Made by a program: the position numbers and the translations under genes
The notes under the pieces: model-generated
Databases searched by the model: none
Told to the model about the DNA's origin: nothing
The model's input: only the letters and a program-made list of their open reading frames with translations
Source of the DNA: Defluviibacillus sp043739385
GTDB lineage: Bacteria > Pseudomonadota > Gammaproteobacteria > Burkholderiales > Burkholderiaceae_C
NCBI GenBank assembly: GCA_043739385.1
Contig: JAYUED010000001.1
Span: 1 to 64,000, forward strand
Direction of reading: 5' to 3'
Length of the DNA stretch: 64,000 bases
Shown here: piece after piece, positions 17,643 through 27,192 of the stretch
How the letters are laid out: each line of letters starts with the position of its first letter
Position numbering within the stretch: position 1 is the first letter of the stretch

Positions 17643-17724
17643 TCTTGAACAGTCTTGGGTTGATGCAATCCCTTTGACCCACCCTTTTACAGCACCTCAC
17701 CTACACCCCCTTTAGGAGAAGAAA

Positions 17725-20325
17725 ATGACCCAGTTTCTAGAAACCTACCGCGCCCACGTCGCTGAACGCGCCGCTCTTGGTATCCCTCCTTTGCCTTTGT
17801 CGGCCCAACAAACTGGCGAGGTGATTGAGCTGCTCAAAGCGCCACCCGCTGGTGAAGATGCGTTTTTGCTGAATCTGATCACCCATCGTGTACCCGCTGG
17901 TGTGGACGCCGCCGCCAAGGTCAAGGCCAGCTACCTCGCCGCCGTGGCGCACGGCACCGAGGCGTGTAGCCTGCTGAGCCGCGAAAAAGCCACTGAATTA
18001 CTTGGCACGATGCTGGGTGGCTACAACATCAGCCCACTTATTGAACTGTTGGATGCCCCTTCTGATGCTGTCGCTACTGTGGCCGCCAATGGTCTCAAAA
18101 AGACGCTGCTGATGTTCGACCAGTTCCATGACGTGGCCGAAAAAGCCAAATCTGGGAATGCGCACGCCAAAGTCGTGTTGCAAAGCTGGGCTGATGCCGA
18201 ATGGTTCACCAGCCGTCCCGAAGTGCCTCAAAGCATCACGGTCAGCATCTTCAAAGTGGCCGGTGAAATCAACACCGACGACCTGTCGCCCGCGCCTGAT
18301 GCATGGAGTCGCCCTGACATTCCCCTGCACGCGTTGGCTATGCACAAAAATGCCCGTCCCGGTATTAAGCCGGAAGAAGACGGCAAACGCGGCCCCATCA
18401 AATTCATCGAAGACCTGAGCGCCAAAGGCAATTTGGTGGCTTATGTGGGCGACGTGGTTGGCACGGGATCCAGCCGCAAGTCGGCCACCAATTCGGTGCT
18501 GTGGTTCACTGGTCAAGACATTCCATTCGTGCCTAACAAGCGCTTTGGTGGCGTTTGCCTAGGTGCCAAAATTGCCCCGATTTTCTACAACACCATGGAA
18601 GACTCCGGCGCATTGCCTATCGAGTTGGACGTGAGCCAAATGGCCATGGGCGACGTGGTGGAGCTGCGTCCTTATGACGGTAAAGCCCTGAAAGACGGCA
18701 AAGTCATTGCTGAATTCAAGCTGAAAAGCGATGTACTGTTTGACGAAGTACGCGCCGGTGGCCGCATCCCCCTCATCATTGGCCGTGGCCTGACGGCCAA
18801 AGCCCGTGAGCTGCTGGGCCTGCCCGTGTCCACGCTGTTTCGCCTGCCTACTAACCCCAAACCCACAGGCAAAGGATTCACGCTGGCGCAAAAAATGGTC
18901 GGTCGCGCTTGTGGCTTGCCAGAAGGTAAGGGCGTGTTGCCCGGTGCCTACTGCGAGCCGCGCATGACCTCCGTCGGCAGCCAGGACACCACCGGCCCGA
19001 TGACCCGCGACGAGCTGAAAGATCTGGCTTGCCTGGGCTTCAGCGCAGATTTGGTGATGCAGTCGTTTTGCCACACAGCAGCCTACCCCAAGCCCGTGGA
19101 CGTGAAAATGCACCACGAGTTGCCTGACTTTATGAGCACCCGTGGTGGTGTGCCTCTGCGTCCCGGTGACGGCATCATCCACAGCTGGTTGAACCGTATG
19201 TTGCTGCCTGACACCGTGGGCACTGGTGGCGATAGCCACACCCGTTTCCCTATTGGCATTAGTTTCCCTGCGGGTTCTGGGTTGGTGGCTTTCGGTGCAG
19301 CCACGGGTGTGATGCCTTTGGACATGCCTGAGTCGGTCTTGGTGCGCTTCAAAGGCAAGATGCAGCCCGGCGTGACGCTGCGCGATCTGGTCAACGCGAT
19401 TCCTCTTTACGCCATTAAAGCTGGTTTGTTGACTGTGGCCAAACAAGGCAAGGTCAATATTTTCTCTGGTCGTATTTTAGAAATCGAAGGCCTGCCTGAT
19501 CTGAAGGTCGAGCAAGCGTTTGAGTTGAGCGATGCGTCAGCCGAGCGTTCTGCTGGTGGTTGCACTGTTCACCTTAATAAAGAACCCATCATCGAGTACA
19601 TCACCAGCAACATCACGATGTTGAAGTGGATGATCGCTACGGGTTACTCGGACGTGCGCACCATCAAGCGCCGCATCACCGCCATGGAAGCATGGCTGGC
19701 CGATCCAAAGTTGCTCAAAGCTGATGCGGATGCCGAATACGCTGCCGTGATCGAAATTGACTTGGCCGAAATTCATGAGCCTATCCTCGCTTGCCCCAAC
19801 GATCCCGATGACGTGAAAACGCTTAGCGATGTGGCCGGTACCGTCATTGAAGAAGTCTTTATCGGCTCGTGCATGACCAACATTGGTCACTTCCGTGCAG
19901 CTTCCAAGCTGTTGGAAGGCAAGCGCGACATCCCCGTTAAGCTGTGGGTCGCCCCACCGACCAAGATGGACGCACATCAGCTCAGCGAAGAAGGCCATTA
20001 CGGCGTGCTCGGTAGTGCCGGTGCACGTATGGAAATGCCCGGTTGCAGCCTGTGCATGGGCAACCAGGCGCAGGTGAAAGAAGGCGCAACAGTGTTCTCA
20101 ACCAGCACCCGTAATTTCCCGAACCGTTTGGGTAAGAACAGCAATGTGTTCTTGGGCAGTGCTGAGTTGGGGGCGATTTGTTCCCGCCTGGGGCGCATCC
20201 CTACGAAGGCCGAGTACATGGACGGTGTGGGTGTGCTGACTGCAAGCAGCGATCAGATCTACAAATACATGAACTTTGACCAGATGAAAGACTTCACCGA
20301 CGTGACTGACGCGATGGTTGCATAA
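17725..20325 (+). CDS. acnB: Bifunctional aconitate hydratase 2 / 2-methylisocitrate dehydratase
   Basis: 866 residues, the normal AcnB length. The N-terminal HEAT-like and swivel domains come before the catalytic domains. Cluster cysteines are visible in IGSCMTNIGHFRAA and MPGCSLCMGNQ. It isomerises citrate to isocitrate and can sense iron through cluster loss. An AGGAG ribosome site precedes the ATG. A terminator follows. Confidence 0.98.
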   Translation: MTQFLETYRAHVAERAALGIPPLPLSAQQTGEVIELLKAPPAGEDAFLLNLITHRVPAGVDAAAKVKASYLAAVAHGTEACSLLSREKATELLGTMLGGYNISPLIELLDAPSDAVATVAANGLKKTLLMFDQFHDVAEKAKSGNAHAKVVLQSWADAEWFTSRPEVPQSITVSIFKVAGEINTDDLSPAPDAWSRPDIPLHALAMHKNARPGIKPEEDGKRGPIKFIEDLSAKGNLVAYVGDVVGTGSSRKSATNSVLWFTGQDIPFVPNKRFGGVCLGAKIAPIFYNTMEDSGALPIELDVSQMAMGDVVELRPYDGKALKDGKVIAEFKLKSDVLFDEVRAGGRIPLIIGRGLTAKARELLGLPVSTLFRLPTNPKPTGKGFTLAQKMVGRACGLPEGKGVLPGAYCEPRMTSVGSQDTTGPMTRDELKDLACLGFSADLVMQSFCHTAAYPKPVDVKMHHELPDFMSTRGGVPLRPGDGIIHSWLNRMLLPDTVGTGGDSHTRFPIGISFPAGSGLVAFGAATGVMPLDMPESVLVRFKGKMQPGVTLRDLVNAIPLYAIKAGLLTVAKQGKVNIFSGRILEIEGLPDLKVEQAFELSDASAERSAGGCTVHLNKEPIIEYITSNITMLKWMIATGYSDVRTIKRRITAMEAWLADPKLLKADADAEYAAVIEIDLAEIHEPILACPNDPDDVKTLSDVAGTVIEEVFIGSCMTNIGHFRAASKLLEGKRDIPVKLWVAPPTKMDAHQLSEEGHYGVLGSAGARMEMPGCSLCMGNQAQVKEGATVFSTSTRNFPNRLGKNSNVFLGSAELGAICSRLGRIPTKAEYMDGVGVLTASSDQIYKYMNFDQMKDFTDVTDAMVA

Positions 20326-20357
20326 AGTCAGTTACGTCAGCGTGACGGCTAGCTTAG

Positions 20358-20379
20358 ACGGCCCTTCGGGGCCGTTTTT
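20358..20379 (+). terminator. Rho-independent terminator after acnB
   Basis: ACGGCCC and GGGCCGT form a 7-bp stem closed by a TTCG loop and followed by TTTT. It lies 33 bases after the acnB stop and ends the mdh-acnB transcript before the kinase gene. Confidence 0.92.
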
Positions 20380-20439
20380 GTTATAAAAATCGCGGGATAA
20401 TGTGCGCCATGCGCTGCTGTGATTCCAATTTTCTGCGAT

Positions 20440-22287
20440 ATGAGCCCAAGTAAACTGGGCCGTTACGACTTGCTTCGCGTACTGGGCAGGGGGGCGATGG
20501 GTTTGGTTTATGAGGGCCACGACCCCAATTTGAACCGGCGGGTGGCGATCAAGACTATCCAGGTTGAATACCTGTCGCAAGAAGCCGGCCAGGAATATGA
20601 GTTTCGCTTTCGTACCGAAGCCCATTCGGCGGCTCGTTTGCAGCATCCGAACATTGTCAGCGTGTATGACGCAGACCGTGACGGCGGTGTAGCGTATTTG
20701 GTGATGGAATTCATCCAAGGCAAAGACCTCAAGCAACACCTGGACAGTGGCGTGGTGTATTCGTTGGAGCAATCAATCTCTATTGTGAGTGATTTGCTGT
20801 CGGCGCTGGACTACGCGCACCAGCACAACATTGTCCATCGCGACATCAAGCCGGCTAATCTGTTGGTGCAGGCCAATGGCCGAGTCAAGCTCACTGATTT
20901 TGGTGTGGCGCGTCTGCAGGACACAGCTGACATGACACATACACAAGGTGTGATTGTGGGCACGCTTAAGTACATGTCTCCCGAACAGGTGCAGGGTTTG
21001 CCTTTAGACAGCCGGGCTGATTTGTTTTCCGTAGGCGTGGTGCTTTATCAATTACTAACCAACCACCGTCCCTTTGACGGTGGCAGCGATTTCGCAATCA
21101 TTCACGAGATCATTGACCATCAGCCGTCTGCGCCCAGTAGTTTTAACGTCCGTGTGTCGCCCGAGCTTGATGCTGTTGTGGCCAAAGCGTTAGCTAAATT
21201 ACCAGATCAACGTTTTGCTACAGCGCGTGAGTTCGCACTTGCCTTGCAAATTGCTGTCAAGGGAAGTGCAGACTATTCGTTGCCGCTGCAATTTCGAGCG
21301 GCTGAAGGCTCCAGTGCGGCTTTGCTCAGTCTTGTCGATAACTACCCTACAGCGCTATTCGAGCCTACCCAGCAGTATGTATCGCCAGGTTTATTTCCAG
21401 CGCAAACGCATACACATACTCAGACTTCGCCTCAAGGTGTGGATGTTGAACTGGATGACCTGTCGGTGCATAGCGGTGTAGATTCTGGCAGCCTGCTTGC
21501 CAGCGGCAGTACCGCCAGTATTGCGCCTCAATCAGGCCCAACTGCACAGTGTGCCCCGCATCCAATGGGTAAGCCTGCGAGCAAGCCTACAGCCGCTGTA
21601 CCAAAACGCTTGTCAGGAAAAAGGGTTTTTACACTGTGCGCCTCGCTGGCAGTGGTGTTGATCGGCTTGTGCCTGAAGCTACCTTGGCTTTATGACGATG
21701 AAACAGTCAATGTACTGGTCAGTTCTCCTGTTGATGCAATACTGCCTCAAGCCACAGCTTCTGCGGCCATGGCAGCGCCTCTACCCGTAAATACTACGGG
21801 TCAATCAGGCGAAAAAATAATCACCGAGATAGCGGACAGCACCACCGCAATGCCCGAAGTGCCCGTACCGCGTCAGCCTATCAAAGTTGTGCCACCAGCC
21901 CTACTGCGCAATAAAGGCGTGACGGGTGAGCGTGCTAGCACAAGAACCATGAGCAGTACCGTCAGTGTCACGGCTCCCAAGTCCCGAGTAGTCAATGCCG
22001 AAGCAATGAACGTATCTGGTGTTGCCGGCGCCGCTGTAGCGCAGCCACAGCCGGTCGCCTCGGCGCCATTGGTAGTCTCCACCTCTGCACGTAAGACCAC
22101 TGCCAAACCGCTTGCGCCTCCCGAATCTGGCAGTCCTGAAGATGCATGCGTTAACCGAATATTGCTGGGTCGGTACAGCTGCATGACGGCACAGTGCGCC
22201 AAGCCGTTGTTTCAAACACATCCGGCTTGTATAGAGCAGCAGCAGATCGAGCAGCGGCGGCGAGACAGAGACGCTCAGCGCTACTGA
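20440..22287 (+). CDS. Membrane-anchored Ser/Thr protein kinase (Hanks type)
   Basis: 615 residues from the ATG at 20440; a GTG at 20419 would add seven. The N-terminal kinase domain is complete: glycine loop GRGAMG (17-22), Lys38 in VAIK, HRDIKPANLL with Asp135, DFG (153-155) and KYMSPEQ. A Ser/Thr/Pro-rich linker leads to one membrane helix near residues 397-417 (VFTLCASLAVVLIGLCLKL). The outer part is low-complexity with a cysteine-containing tail (DACVNRILLGRYSCMTAQC...PAC). No PASTA repeats or partner phosphatase are seen. Substrate unknown. Confidence 0.9.
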   Translation: MSPSKLGRYDLLRVLGRGAMGLVYEGHDPNLNRRVAIKTIQVEYLSQEAGQEYEFRFRTEAHSAARLQHPNIVSVYDADRDGGVAYLVMEFIQGKDLKQHLDSGVVYSLEQSISIVSDLLSALDYAHQHNIVHRDIKPANLLVQANGRVKLTDFGVARLQDTADMTHTQGVIVGTLKYMSPEQVQGLPLDSRADLFSVGVVLYQLLTNHRPFDGGSDFAIIHEIIDHQPSAPSSFNVRVSPELDAVVAKALAKLPDQRFATAREFALALQIAVKGSADYSLPLQFRAAEGSSAALLSLVDNYPTALFEPTQQYVSPGLFPAQTHTHTQTSPQGVDVELDDLSVHSGVDSGSLLASGSTASIAPQSGPTAQCAPHPMGKPASKPTAAVPKRLSGKRVFTLCASLAVVLIGLCLKLPWLYDDETVNVLVSSPVDAILPQATASAAMAAPLPVNTTGQSGEKIITEIADSTTAMPEVPVPRQPIKVVPPALLRNKGVTGERASTRTMSSTVSVTAPKSRVVNAEAMNVSGVAGAAVAQPQPVASAPLVVSTSARKTTAKPLAPPESGSPEDACVNRILLGRYSCMTAQCAKPLFQTHPACIEQQQIEQRRRDRDAQRY

Positions 22288-22335
22288 CCTGACGGTTCCT
22301 GCAACACGCTTCGATGCTGATTCGGGTGCTGATGC

Positions 22336-23052
22336 TTATGCGGTATCGTGCACAAGGCCTGGTTCGCAACATACTTCAAGCCACTCTCCGGTGACAGGGT
22401 GCGTAAAGGCCAGACTTTGCGCATGCAAGGCCATACGCAGCGCGCTGCTGGTCTCCCCGTACAGCGTGTCGCCTGCGATCGGGTGTCCCAGCGCCAGCAT
22501 GTGCACCCGCAGTTGGTGGGTACGCCCTGTCACTGGGTGTAGCGTTACCAGGGTGGTGTCGTTTACTGAATCGTAGGCTTGTACTTGCCACCGTGTTTCA
22601 GAAGGCTTGCCAGCCTCCCTGTCTACTTTTTGCCGAGGCCGCTGGGGCCAATCCGCCATCAAAGGTAAGTTGACTGTGCCTGTATCGGGTTGCAACTGGC
22701 CTTGTACGGTCGCGATGTAATTTTTGTGGATGTGGCGATCTTGGAATAAGGTAGAAAGTTTCTTTTGGAGCGCCGGGCTGAGCGCAAACATCACCAGTCC
22801 GCTGGTTGCTTGGTCAAGTCGATGCACTACCAGCGCTTGGGGAAGTGTCGCCTGTACCCGGCTGATCAAGCAGTCCTGCTTGTCCGCACCACGTCCTGGT
22901 ACGGCCAGCAGTCCGGCAGGTTTGTTGACGATCAGCAGATGCTCATCTTGATAAACCGTCCAGTCGGCTCCCAGCTTGGGTTGAGGCATGCAGGGTGAGA
23001 TCGGGTTGGTGAGGCTAGTGAGGCTAGTGGGGCTGGCGGGGAAGGTGGTCAC
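22336..23052 (-). CDS. RluA-family RNA pseudouridine synthase
   Basis: 238 residues. The catalytic motif HRLDQATSGLV contains the nucleophilic Asp, and NKPAGLLAVPGRG plus HPVTGRTHQLRVHMLALGHPIAGDTLYG are typical of the RluA branch. It has no S4 domain, so RluA- or TruC-like enzymes acting on rRNA or tRNA are closest. The first 22 residues, encoded by a GGCTAGTG-type repeat near 23009-23040, look untypical; the ATG at 22989 (MPQPKLG) may be the true start. Confidence 0.9.
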   Translation of the reverse strand: MTTFPASPTSLTSLTNPISPCMPQPKLGADWTVYQDEHLLIVNKPAGLLAVPGRGADKQDCLISRVQATLPQALVVHRLDQATSGLVMFALSPALQKKLSTLFQDRHIHKNYIATVQGQLQPDTGTVNLPLMADWPQRPRQKVDREAGKPSETRWQVQAYDSVNDTTLVTLHPVTGRTHQLRVHMLALGHPIAGDTLYGETSSALRMALHAQSLAFTHPVTGEWLEVCCEPGLVHDTA

Positions 23053-23063
23053 AGTGCGGTATT

Positions 23064-24437
23064 GTGCAGTCTTTGGCGCTGCAAGTGCAACTCGAAACAG
23101 GCGCTAGCGACCAAGACACACCAAGACAAAAGGCTAATCTACAGGTGAACCAGCTTACCTCTCAAACTCCTCAAATTCTTATCGCAGGCGGCGGTATTGG
23201 TGGCCTTGCCGCGGCACTGGCTTGCCACCGAGCCGGTTGCGCGGTCCAGGTGCTGGAGCAAGCCCCTGCATTTGCCGAAGTCGGTGCTGGGCTTCAACTG
23301 GGCCCCAACGCCGTACGCGTGCTTGAGCAGTGGGGGCTGGGTCCTGCCGTGCGGGCTGTAGCGTCTGCACCCCAACGTTTACAGGTGCGCGACGCCGCCA
23401 GCGGTCATATGCTGGGTCAAATGCCACTAGGTGCGTCGTTTCGCCAGCGCTATGAGTGCGATTACCTCACCCTGCACCGGGCTGATTTACAGCAGCTGCT
23501 ACTTACTGCAGTGCAGGCTGAAGCAGAGGGTGCAGGGTCTGAAGGGACCGCCGCAAGGAAAGTAGCAGGGCGCAGAGGTATCAGTTTGCAATTACAAACC
23601 ACTGTTAAAACCATAGCGGAAGAGGCTGGCCAAATAAGCGTAACAGACCATAACGGTATGAAATACGCCGCCCATGCCTTACTGGGGTGCGATGGCTTAT
23701 GGAGTGGCGTTCGCCAGCACCTGCTGCACGATGGCCGCCCTCAACCTACTGGTCATTTGGCCTACCGCGCAATGCTCCCCACTGGCGATGTGCCGCCAGT
23801 CATGGCCCAAGATCAAGTCACCGTCTGGCTGGGTCCCAAAATGCACGCAGTGGCCTACCCTGTACGTGGGGGGGCACAGTTCAATCTGGTGGTGATCGTG
23901 CATGGCAGTTTGCCGGCCGATATGGCTTTCTCGGGCGGGGAAAACTGGAGTTATCAAGCAACAGGGAAAAACCTGATAAACCGCTTATCTGGTGTGCATA
24001 GTTTGCTACATAGTTTGATGGCTTCGGCGATGGATTGGCGGTGCTGGGTGTTGCATGACCGTCATCCCCTGCAAGGCCCCCAGCAGATGGCTCAGGGCCG
24101 TATTGCCTTGCTGGGCGATGCTGCCCACCCTATGCGCCCCTATCTGGCCCAAGGAGCCGCAATGGCACTGGAGGATGCTCAAGCTGTGGCCCAAGCATTG
24201 ATAAATACGCTGGGTAACGCTGCAAACGCGACAGCTGCCGATGCGCTGCCCCAAGCCCTTCACACCTATGCCACCGGTCGCTGGCAGCGCAATGCCCGCG
24301 TGCAGGCCAAAGCGCGGCGCAACGGTCAGATATTTCATGCGAGTGGGCCGCTTCGGATTGCCCGTAATTTTGCTATGGCGATTTTGGGGGGCCGCTTGCT
24401 GGACACCCGTTGGCTGTACGCGGGTGACGCCACTTGA
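23064..24437 (+). CDS. FAD-dependent aromatic-ring monooxygenase (salicylate/3-hydroxybenzoate hydroxylase-like)
   Basis: 457 residues from the GTG at 23064, or 430 from a GTG at 23145, which better fits the family start (ILIAGGGIGGLAAALA). The later FAD motif GDAAHPMRPYLAQGAAMALEDA and the middle motif LLGCDGLWSGVR place it in the p-hydroxybenzoate hydroxylase fold, class A flavoproteins. It is divergent from the RluA gene. No aromatic-pathway genes adjoin it, so the substrate is unknown. Confidence 0.87.
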   Translation: MQSLALQVQLETGASDQDTPRQKANLQVNQLTSQTPQILIAGGGIGGLAAALACHRAGCAVQVLEQAPAFAEVGAGLQLGPNAVRVLEQWGLGPAVRAVASAPQRLQVRDAASGHMLGQMPLGASFRQRYECDYLTLHRADLQQLLLTAVQAEAEGAGSEGTAARKVAGRRGISLQLQTTVKTIAEEAGQISVTDHNGMKYAAHALLGCDGLWSGVRQHLLHDGRPQPTGHLAYRAMLPTGDVPPVMAQDQVTVWLGPKMHAVAYPVRGGAQFNLVVIVHGSLPADMAFSGGENWSYQATGKNLINRLSGVHSLLHSLMASAMDWRCWVLHDRHPLQGPQQMAQGRIALLGDAAHPMRPYLAQGAAMALEDAQAVAQALINTLGNAANATAADALPQALHTYATGRWQRNARVQAKARRNGQIFHASGPLRIARNFAMAILGGRLLDTRWLYAGDAT

Positions 24438-24548
24438 TAAGGGCATCGAGTTGTGCGCATGCATCAAGTTTGTGCATTGCTTACATTAGAAGGCAAACCT
24501 CCCAAACGCCACAGTGTTGTACCTTCACTGCTGTGTCGGAATTTGCCG

Positions 24549-24584
24549 TTTCAGTCGTTTTAGCCGTTTCAAGCGGCTCTGAAA
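24549..24584 (+). terminator. Possible hairpin terminator before the chemoreceptor gene
   Basis: TTTCAG plus AGCCG pair with CGGCT plus CTGAAA, with a 7-base bulge on the left arm, and the hairpin is followed at a short distance by ATTTTT. It lies 112 bases after the monooxygenase stop and 30 bases before the chemoreceptor ATG, so it could end the first transcript or be a leader hairpin of the second. Confidence 0.4.
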
Positions 24585-24614
24585 GCGAAATTTTTCATTT
24601 ATAGGAACATCAAA

Positions 24615-25856
24615 ATGACGTTTGTAAGTATCAAGATCAGTACCCGATTGGGTATGGGTTATGGGCTTGTGCTGCTACTGATGGCAGCACTTATGTCTAT
24701 TGCCATGAACCGATTGGCCAGTGTTGACGCTGTGATAACGCATTTTTCCAGTGTGGATATGACTTTAGTCGATACGTTGCCCACAGCAAGCTCGAAGCAA
24801 GACCGCACCAAAGCGTTGGCTGAACTCAAGGCTGTGACGCAGGATGCGGATGCCGCCAAGCTAGATATTGTTTCTACCCGTCAGGGGATGTTGTGTCTTT
24901 TTCTCGCAGCGGTGCTGCTGAGCATCGGTCTGGTCTACCGTATGACGCAAAGCATCATGAAACCCTTGGAGAACGCGATTTACATTGCTGAGACAGTGGC
25001 TTCTGGTGATTTGAGCCAGGAATTTGACACAGAACTTGGCGGCGATTTTGGTCGTCTCTTGGGCTCATTGGGCCATATGGAAGACATCCTCACCAGCTTG
25101 GTTGAGCGCTTGCAAGTCTCCACTTCTGCCATCGCCGTAGCCTCCCGGGAAATCGCTGCCGGCAACAACGACCTGTCCAAGCGCACCGAGGACCAAGCTG
25201 CATCGCTGGAGCAGACCGCCGCCAGCATGCAGGAGCTGACTGAAACAGTGAAGCAAACTGCCGAACGCGCCAAGGCCGCGAATGCGCTGGCCGCCAGCAC
25301 CTCGGGCGTAGCGGAGCGGGGCAGTAAAGTGGTGGGGCAGGTCATTCAAACCATGAATTCGATCAGCAGCAGCTCCCGAAAGATGGTGGACATCATCGAA
25401 GTGATCGAAGGTATCGCTTTCCAGACCAATATTCTCGCGCTGAATGCAGCTGTAGAGGCCGCCCGTGCGGGCGAGCAGGGCCGTGGCTTTGCCGTGGTAG
25501 CCAGTGAAGTCCGCAGCCTTGCGCAGCGCAGTGCCGATGCAGCCAAAGAAATCAAAACGCTGATTGCAGGCTCGGTCGCGCATGTGGACAACGGTGCTGT
25601 GCTGGTGGGGCAAGCGGGCCAGACCATGCAGGAAATCATGCAGTCTGTACAACAAGTTACGTCTTTTCTAGGTGAAATTTCTATCGCTACGTCTGAGCAA
25701 AGTATCGGTATCGCCCAGGTGAACCAAGCTGTGACGCACATGGACCAGGTCACGCAGCAAAATGCAGCCTTGGTGGAGCAGGCCGCGGCAGCGGCTTCAT
25801 CGTTGTCTGACCAAGCCCATAACCTGCAAAACGTGGTGAGTGAGTTCAAAGTTTAG
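24615..25856 (+). CDS. Methyl-accepting chemotaxis protein with a very short periplasmic region
   Basis: 413 residues. Two membrane helices (about 13-32 and 91-108) enclose only about 58 periplasmic residues, where Tar/Tsr-type receptors have about 150. A HAMP domain follows (MTQSIMKPLENAIYIAETVASGDLS). The signalling domain contains the conserved hairpin tip EVIEGIAFQTNILALNAAVEAARAGEQGRGFAVVA. No NWETF-type CheR pentapeptide is seen at the C-terminus. The next gene, a ynjB-type binding protein, starts 16 bases later, which hints that the receptor may report on that transporter. Confidence 0.93.
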   Translation: MTFVSIKISTRLGMGYGLVLLLMAALMSIAMNRLASVDAVITHFSSVDMTLVDTLPTASSKQDRTKALAELKAVTQDADAAKLDIVSTRQGMLCLFLAAVLLSIGLVYRMTQSIMKPLENAIYIAETVASGDLSQEFDTELGGDFGRLLGSLGHMEDILTSLVERLQVSTSAIAVASREIAAGNNDLSKRTEDQAASLEQTAASMQELTETVKQTAERAKAANALAASTSGVAERGSKVVGQVIQTMNSISSSSRKMVDIIEVIEGIAFQTNILALNAAVEAARAGEQGRGFAVVASEVRSLAQRSADAAKEIKTLIAGSVAHVDNGAVLVGQAGQTMQEIMQSVQQVTSFLGEISIATSEQSIGIAQVNQAVTHMDQVTQQNAALVEQAAAAASSLSDQAHNLQNVVSEFKV

Positions 25857-25872
25857 TCATGACCACGCACCC

Positions 25873-27192
25873 ATGACCCTAGCTATGCCCATGTCCTTAC
25901 GATCTAGTCCACCACCCGCCGTTTCCCGCCGTCAGAGTTTGGTGCGGATGGGGGGTGTTCTGGCTGCGGTAGTTGCGTCTTCAGTGCGGGCGCAGGCGCC
26001 CTTACAGACATCTTTATCTCCGCTGGTAACCCGGCCTCAACCTTCCACGCCTTGGACTGCGATTGAAGCCCAGGCCCAAGGCCAAAAGGTTTACCTTAAC
26101 GCTTGGGGTGGTAGCGAGCACATCAATGCTTACTTGCAATGGGCTGCGAGTGAGTTGGTCCGCCGCCATGGCGTGCAACTGGTGCATGTCAAACTAACAG
26201 ACACTGCCGAAGCCGTGAAGCGTGTGCGCAGCGAAAAGGCGGCTGGCAAGCTTGCTGGTGGTAGCGTCGATGCTATTTGGATCAACGGCGAAAACTTCCT
26301 CACGATGAAGCGCGAGGGCTTGCTGCTGGGCCCGTTTGCAGAAAGCTTGCCTAACTTCCAGTACGTAGATGTGCAAGGCAAACCCACGACGCGTATAGAT
26401 TTTTCTGAACCTGTACAAGGTTATGAAGCCCCTTGGGGCATGGCTCAGTTCACGCTGTTTGCTGACAGGGCGAGGGTGACGAATCCACCCCTTAGCATGG
26501 CTGCGCTGGCCGATTTTTCCCGGGCCCACCCAGGCCGCGTTACCTATCCACGCCCTCCGGCTTTCATCGGCACTACGTTTGTTAAGCAAGCGTTGGTGGA
26601 GTTGATGGCGCTGACCCCACGCCTTACGCCTCCCCTTACTCCTCTCCTTTACCAACCCGTCACTCCCGACGCTTTTGCACGTGTTACCCCGCCGCTGTGG
26701 GACTATCTCGATGCACTCCATCCCGCGCTGTGGCGTGCTGGCAAACAGTTCCCGCAGACGCCTGCTGCCATCCGCCAAATGATGGCCGATGGCGAACTGC
26801 TGATCGCGCTCACCTTCAACCCCAACGAAGCTGCCAACGAGATCGCCGCTAAGCGCCAAGCCGATACGGTCTACGCGTGGCAGATGGCGGGTGGCGCGCT
26901 GGCCAACACCCACTTTTTAGCGATCCCGTTCAACGCCAATGCCAGTGCGGGCGCGCAGGTGGCTATTAACTTTTTACTGTCTCCCGAGGCTCAGGCCCGC
27001 AAAGCGGATCTGACCGTATGGGGTGACCCTACCGTACTGGCCATGGAAAAATTACCCGCTGATCAGCGCCAGCGCTTTACTGCGGGGTTGCAACCTGGGC
27101 AGGTAGAGCGACCCGTCTTGGCCATCCTGGAGCCGCACGGCAGTTGGGTAGAACCGCTGGAGCGTGAATGGCTGCGCCGCTACGGTCAGTAA
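25873..27192 (+). CDS. ynjB: YnjB-type ABC transporter substrate-binding protein
   Basis: 439 residues from the ATG at 25873; an in-frame GTG at 25840 would overlap the chemoreceptor gene. A likely twin-arginine export signal is visible (SRRQSLVRMGGVLAAVVASSVRAQA). The mature protein is a class of iron/thiamine-like binding protein (VYLNAWGGSEHINAYLQWAASEL, VDAIWINGENFLTMKREGLL). The gene order with a double-length permease, an ATPase and YnjF matches E. coli ynjBCD-F. The substrate is unproven; thiamine-like or metal-complex ligands have been suggested for the wider family. Confidence 0.85.
   Translation: MTLAMPMSLRSSPPPAVSRRQSLVRMGGVLAAVVASSVRAQAPLQTSLSPLVTRPQPSTPWTAIEAQAQGQKVYLNAWGGSEHINAYLQWAASELVRRHGVQLVHVKLTDTAEAVKRVRSEKAAGKLAGGSVDAIWINGENFLTMKREGLLLGPFAESLPNFQYVDVQGKPTTRIDFSEPVQGYEAPWGMAQFTLFADRARVTNPPLSMAALADFSRAHPGRVTYPRPPAFIGTTFVKQALVELMALTPRLTPPLTPLLYQPVTPDAFARVTPPLWDYLDALHPALWRAGKQFPQTPAAIRQMMADGELLIALTFNPNEAANEIAAKRQADTVYAWQMAGGALANTHFLAIPFNANASAGAQVAINFLLSPEAQARKADLTVWGDPTVLAMEKLPADQRQRFTAGLQPGQVERPVLAILEPHGSWVEPLEREWLRRYGQ

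Noticed and set aside
18559..19446. Long open frame antisense to acnB (295 codons)
   Set aside because: It is a codon-bias shadow of acnB: His/Gln-rich translation, no ribosome site and no recognisable domain.
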